A DNA stretch of 17,938 nt from Alphaproteobacteria bacterium (GTDB lineage: Bacteria > Pseudomonadota > Alphaproteobacteria > GCA-2731375), in NCBI GenBank assembly GCA_030746295.1, contig JASLMY010000089.1:1-17938 (forward strand), in the 5' to 3' direction. The notes beneath the pieces were generated by a model. That model did no database searches, was not told the DNA's origin, and was given only the letters and a program-made list of their open reading frames with translations. The position numbers were made by a program, and so were the translations under genes. Shown here piece by piece: positions 15,936 through 17,938 of the stretch (position 1 is its first letter; the number at the start of each line of letters is the position of its first letter).

Positions 15936-16748
15936 ATGCAGCAGGTCGAATGGGCGAAGTGCAAGGCACACGAGTTGAGACGGTTGGCGGCGGCGGACGC
16001 GGTCGTCATCGTGCCGGTGGCATCGATCGAGCAGCACGGGCCGCACCTGCCGGTCCAGGTCGACACCCGCCTCGCCTACGAGACCTCGCGCCGGTCGGCC
16101 CGGCTGGTGGCAGAGCGTGGCGGTGCCGCGGTGGTGACGCCGCCGGTCTGGAGCGGGCTTTCCGAGCACCACATCCCCTTCGGCGGTACCCTCAGCGTCG
16201 ACTACCAGACCTTCTTCCTAATCCTGCGCGGCATCACCGACAGCCTCGTGCGCCAGGGCTTCCGCCGGATCCTGATCAACAACGGCCACGGCGGCAACAT
16301 CACCGCCTGCAAGATGGCGGTGCAGGAGCTGACGCTGGAGTTCGAGCTCCCGGTCGTCGCCACCACCTACCCCATCGAGGCGCGCCAGGCCTTCGCCGAG
16401 ATCTTGGAGGACCAGGACTTCATCATGCATGCGGGCGAAGCCGAGACCTCGATGATGCTGGCCCTGGTGCCCGACCTTGTGGATGCGAGCGACCTCGGCG
16501 CCTGTGCCGGCACCAGCGCCGGCAGCCTCGGCGGGCCGGAGACTGCCTATCGCTGGCACAGTTTCTCCGAGAGGACCGCGAACGGCGTCATCGGCGACCC
16601 CACCCGGGCCAGCGCCGAGAAGGGCGAGAAGCTGCTCGACGCCTCGGCAGAGGGGCTGGCGAAGCTGATCCTGGCGCCCGAGACCTGGGCAAGGGGCGAG
16701 GATGTGCGCCTGCCCGAGACCGGCGGTGTGCCGCTCAAGGACTCGTGA
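15936..16748 (+). CDS. Creatininase family amidohydrolase
   Basis: A 270-residue metal-dependent amidohydrolase of the creatininase/FAPy-deformylase/MftE family. The metal ligands are visible: E32 and H34 in ASIEQHGPHLP, D43 in VDTRLA, H118 in NNGHGGN, and E168 in HAGEAETS. These match the two-metal site of creatininase. The SEHHIPFGGTLSV segment, which lines the active site, is also conserved. Members hydrolyse cyclic amides or N-formyl groups, or cleave a peptide in mycofactocin maturation. No mycofactocin genes are nearby, so a catabolic cyclic-amide or formamide hydrolase is more likely. GAGGAGG a few nt before ATG 15936 supports the start. It follows the PhyH gene by 55 bp and is probably expressed with it. 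Confidence 0.9.
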   Translation: MQQVEWAKCKAHELRRLAAADAVVIVPVASIEQHGPHLPVQVDTRLAYETSRRSARLVAERGGAAVVTPPVWSGLSEHHIPFGGTLSVDYQTFFLILRGITDSLVRQGFRRILINNGHGGNITACKMAVQELTLEFELPVVATTYPIEARQAFAEILEDQDFIMHAGEAETSMMLALVPDLVDASDLGACAGTSAGSLGGPETAYRWHSFSERTANGVIGDPTRASAEKGEKLLDASAEGLAKLILAPETWARGEDVRLPETGGVPLKDS

Positions 16749-16771
16749 TTCGCCAGGCGCCGCCGGTGGCT

Positions 16772-17470
16772 ATGATGCGGGCCATGCGAATCCTGTCGGC
16801 ATTACTTTTCTTCTGCTTCCTCGCTACCCCAGTCCAAGCCGACTTCGAATCCGGGGTGGCGGCGTTGCAACAGGGCGATCACGCTGCGGCCGCTGCCGCC
16901 TTCCGCGAGGCCGCCGAGGCCGGCGAGGCGCGCGCCCAGTACAATCTGGCGCTGCTTTACGCCTATGGTCAGGGGGTGGCGCAGGACGACGCGCTCGCCG
17001 TCGATTGGTGGCGCAAGGCCGGAATGCAAGGCCATGCGCCTGCGCAGAACAACCTCGCCATCATGTTGGCGCTGGGCCAGGGGGTTGCTAAGGACGACGC
17101 CGCGGCGGCGAAGTGGTACCGGGCCGCGGCCGAGCAGGGCCATGCCGACGCCCAGTACAACCTCGCCACGATGTATGCCCGGGGCCGCGGCGTCGCCCGC
17201 GACAACGTCGCTGCGGCGCACTGGCACTTGCAGGCGGCCCTGCAGGGGGTGACCAAGGCGCAGAACAACATCGCGGCGGCCTTCGAGCGCGGCCGCGGCG
17301 TGCCGCGCGATCCTGTGCGCGCCTTGGCCTGGTACCGCCTGGCGGCGGAATAGGGCGACGACAAGGCGAGGCAGAACCGCGACCGCCTCGCTGCTGACCT
17401 GACGGCGGAAGAGCGTCATGCCGCTGAGCGGATGCTCGAGCGCTGGCTCGGCGGCAAGCCGGCCCTCTGA
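16772..17470 (+). pseudogene. Sel1-repeat protein interrupted by an in-frame amber stop
   Basis: The reading begins with an N-terminal signal peptide (RILSALLFFCFLATPVQA, cleavage expected after VQA). A TPR-like start (SGVAALQQGDHAAAAAAFRE) leads into four Sel1 repeats of about 36 residues (ARAQYNLALLYAYGQGV, APAQNNLAIMLALGQGV, ADAQYNLATMYARGRGV, TKAQNNIAAAFERGRGV). The frame stops at TAG 17351-17353 after 193 residues, exactly inside the end of repeat 4 where AAEQG is expected. It then stays open for 38 more codons of plausible protein (GDDKARQNRDRLAADL then TAEERHAAERMLERWLGG) to TGA 17468-17470. A CAG to TAG change explains this. The truncated product, with nearly all repeats and export signal, could still function in the periplasm. 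Start uncertain among ATG 16772, 16775 and 16784; no strong Shine-Dalgarno. Confidence 0.8.
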
Positions 17471-17581
17471 GGCCGACGGCGCGACGTTTTGCCGGCGGGC
17501 CCCTGCTACCTTGAACGACGGCCTTGGATTAAACTTCGATCCGACATCACGGATCACAAGGGCCGAGAGTGGGAGTGAAGC

Positions 17582-17938
17582 ATGGCGGTCATCGATTTCT
17601 TCGATCAGGGCTGGACGATCAATCCGCATGGCGCCGCCTATGTCATGGACGACAAGGCCTACTCGTTCACCGAGATTGGAGAGCTGACCTGCCGCATCGC
17701 GCACGCGCTCCTCGGCCAAGGTCTGCCGAAGGAGACCAAAGTCGCCGTCTGGTCGTTGAACGATCCGATTGCCTGGGCTTGCGTGCTGGCGGTCTGGCGC
17801 GCCGGCATGACCTGGGTGCCGGTAAATCCCAGTAGCTCATTAGTGGACAACACCTATATCCTCGACACTTTCGACTGCGAGGTCCTGTTCTTCCAAAAGT
17901 CGTTCACCAGCTTGGTAGAGGAGATCAGGCCGAAGCTG
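17582..17938 (+). CDS. AMP-dependent acyl-CoA synthetase/ligase, N-terminal part
   Basis: The first 119 codons of a gene that continues past the window. The sequence matches the N-terminus of ANL adenylating enzymes: INPHGAAYVMDDKAYSFTEI, then LTCRIAHALLGQGLPKETKV, AVWSLNDPIAWACVLAVWRA, and GMTWVPVNPSSS, where most members have W/YVPVNP. Such enzymes activate a carboxylic acid as acyl-AMP and then acyl-CoA. The P-loop (S/T-S-G-T-T-G) and catalytic Lys lie beyond the edge, so completeness and substrate cannot be judged. GGAG at 17572-17575 with 6-nt spacing supports ATG 17582. A 111-bp gap separates it from the Sel1 gene. Confidence 0.85.
   Translation, partial: MAVIDFFDQGWTINPHGAAYVMDDKAYSFTEIGELTCRIAHALLGQGLPKETKVAVWSLNDPIAWACVLAVWRAGMTWVPVNPSSSLVDNTYILDTFDCEVLFFQKSFTSLVEEIRPKL

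Overview
This GC-rich window has dense genes and Shine-Dalgarno-led starts. It carries many catabolic families: two type III CoA-transferases, two luciferase-like flavin oxidoreductases, an amidase, a phytanoyl-CoA dioxygenase-like protein and a creatininase-like protein. That repertoire, plus a palindromic intergenic repeat of a kind I associate with alphaproteobacteria, suggests a free-living alphaproteobacterium (Rhodospirillales-like). This is inference; there is no rRNA or ribosomal protein gene to fix the taxonomy.

Layout. Positions 1-312 hold the end of a gene whose coding signal jumps between frames, so it looks broken. Positions 442-6321 form a tight + strand run: CaiB/BaiF CoA-transferase, SAM-dependent O-methyltransferase, two LLM flavin oxidoreductases, an amidase-signature enzyme and a DUF3225/AtzH-like NTF2-fold protein. 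Gaps are 2-17 bp or an overlap, except 88 bp after the first gene. A convergent alkaline-phosphatase-superfamily gene follows on the - strand (6353-7921). It diverges from an alpha/beta hydrolase (8182-9084), which is followed by an SDR dehydrogenase (9140-9931). Convergent with the SDR is a - strand gene (9985-11055) encoding a TIM-barrel domain fused to a methylglyoxal-synthase domain. This gene diverges from an unusual CoA-transferase (11236-12660) whose small domain appears to sit in front of the large domain. After a palindromic repeat come a - strand alkyltransferase-like (ATL) DNA repair protein, a malate/lactate dehydrogenase family oxidoreductase, a - strand tRNA-Thr(CGT), a PhyH dioxygenase, a creatininase-family amidohydrolase, a Sel1-repeat lipo- or periplasmic protein with an in-frame amber stop, and the start of an acyl-CoA synthetase-like gene that runs off the window.

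How the genes may work together. The 442-6321 run reads as a catabolic operon for an unidentified substrate. Plausible steps are CoA activation, flavin-dependent oxidation or ring opening, and hydrolysis of an amide bond, with an AtzH-like helper or hydrolase as in AtzE/AtzH and HpxY/HpxZ systems. The substrate cannot be read from sequence. The most unusual single item is the TIM-barrel/methylglyoxal-synthase fusion with an altered active site, transcribed divergently from the rearranged CoA-transferase.
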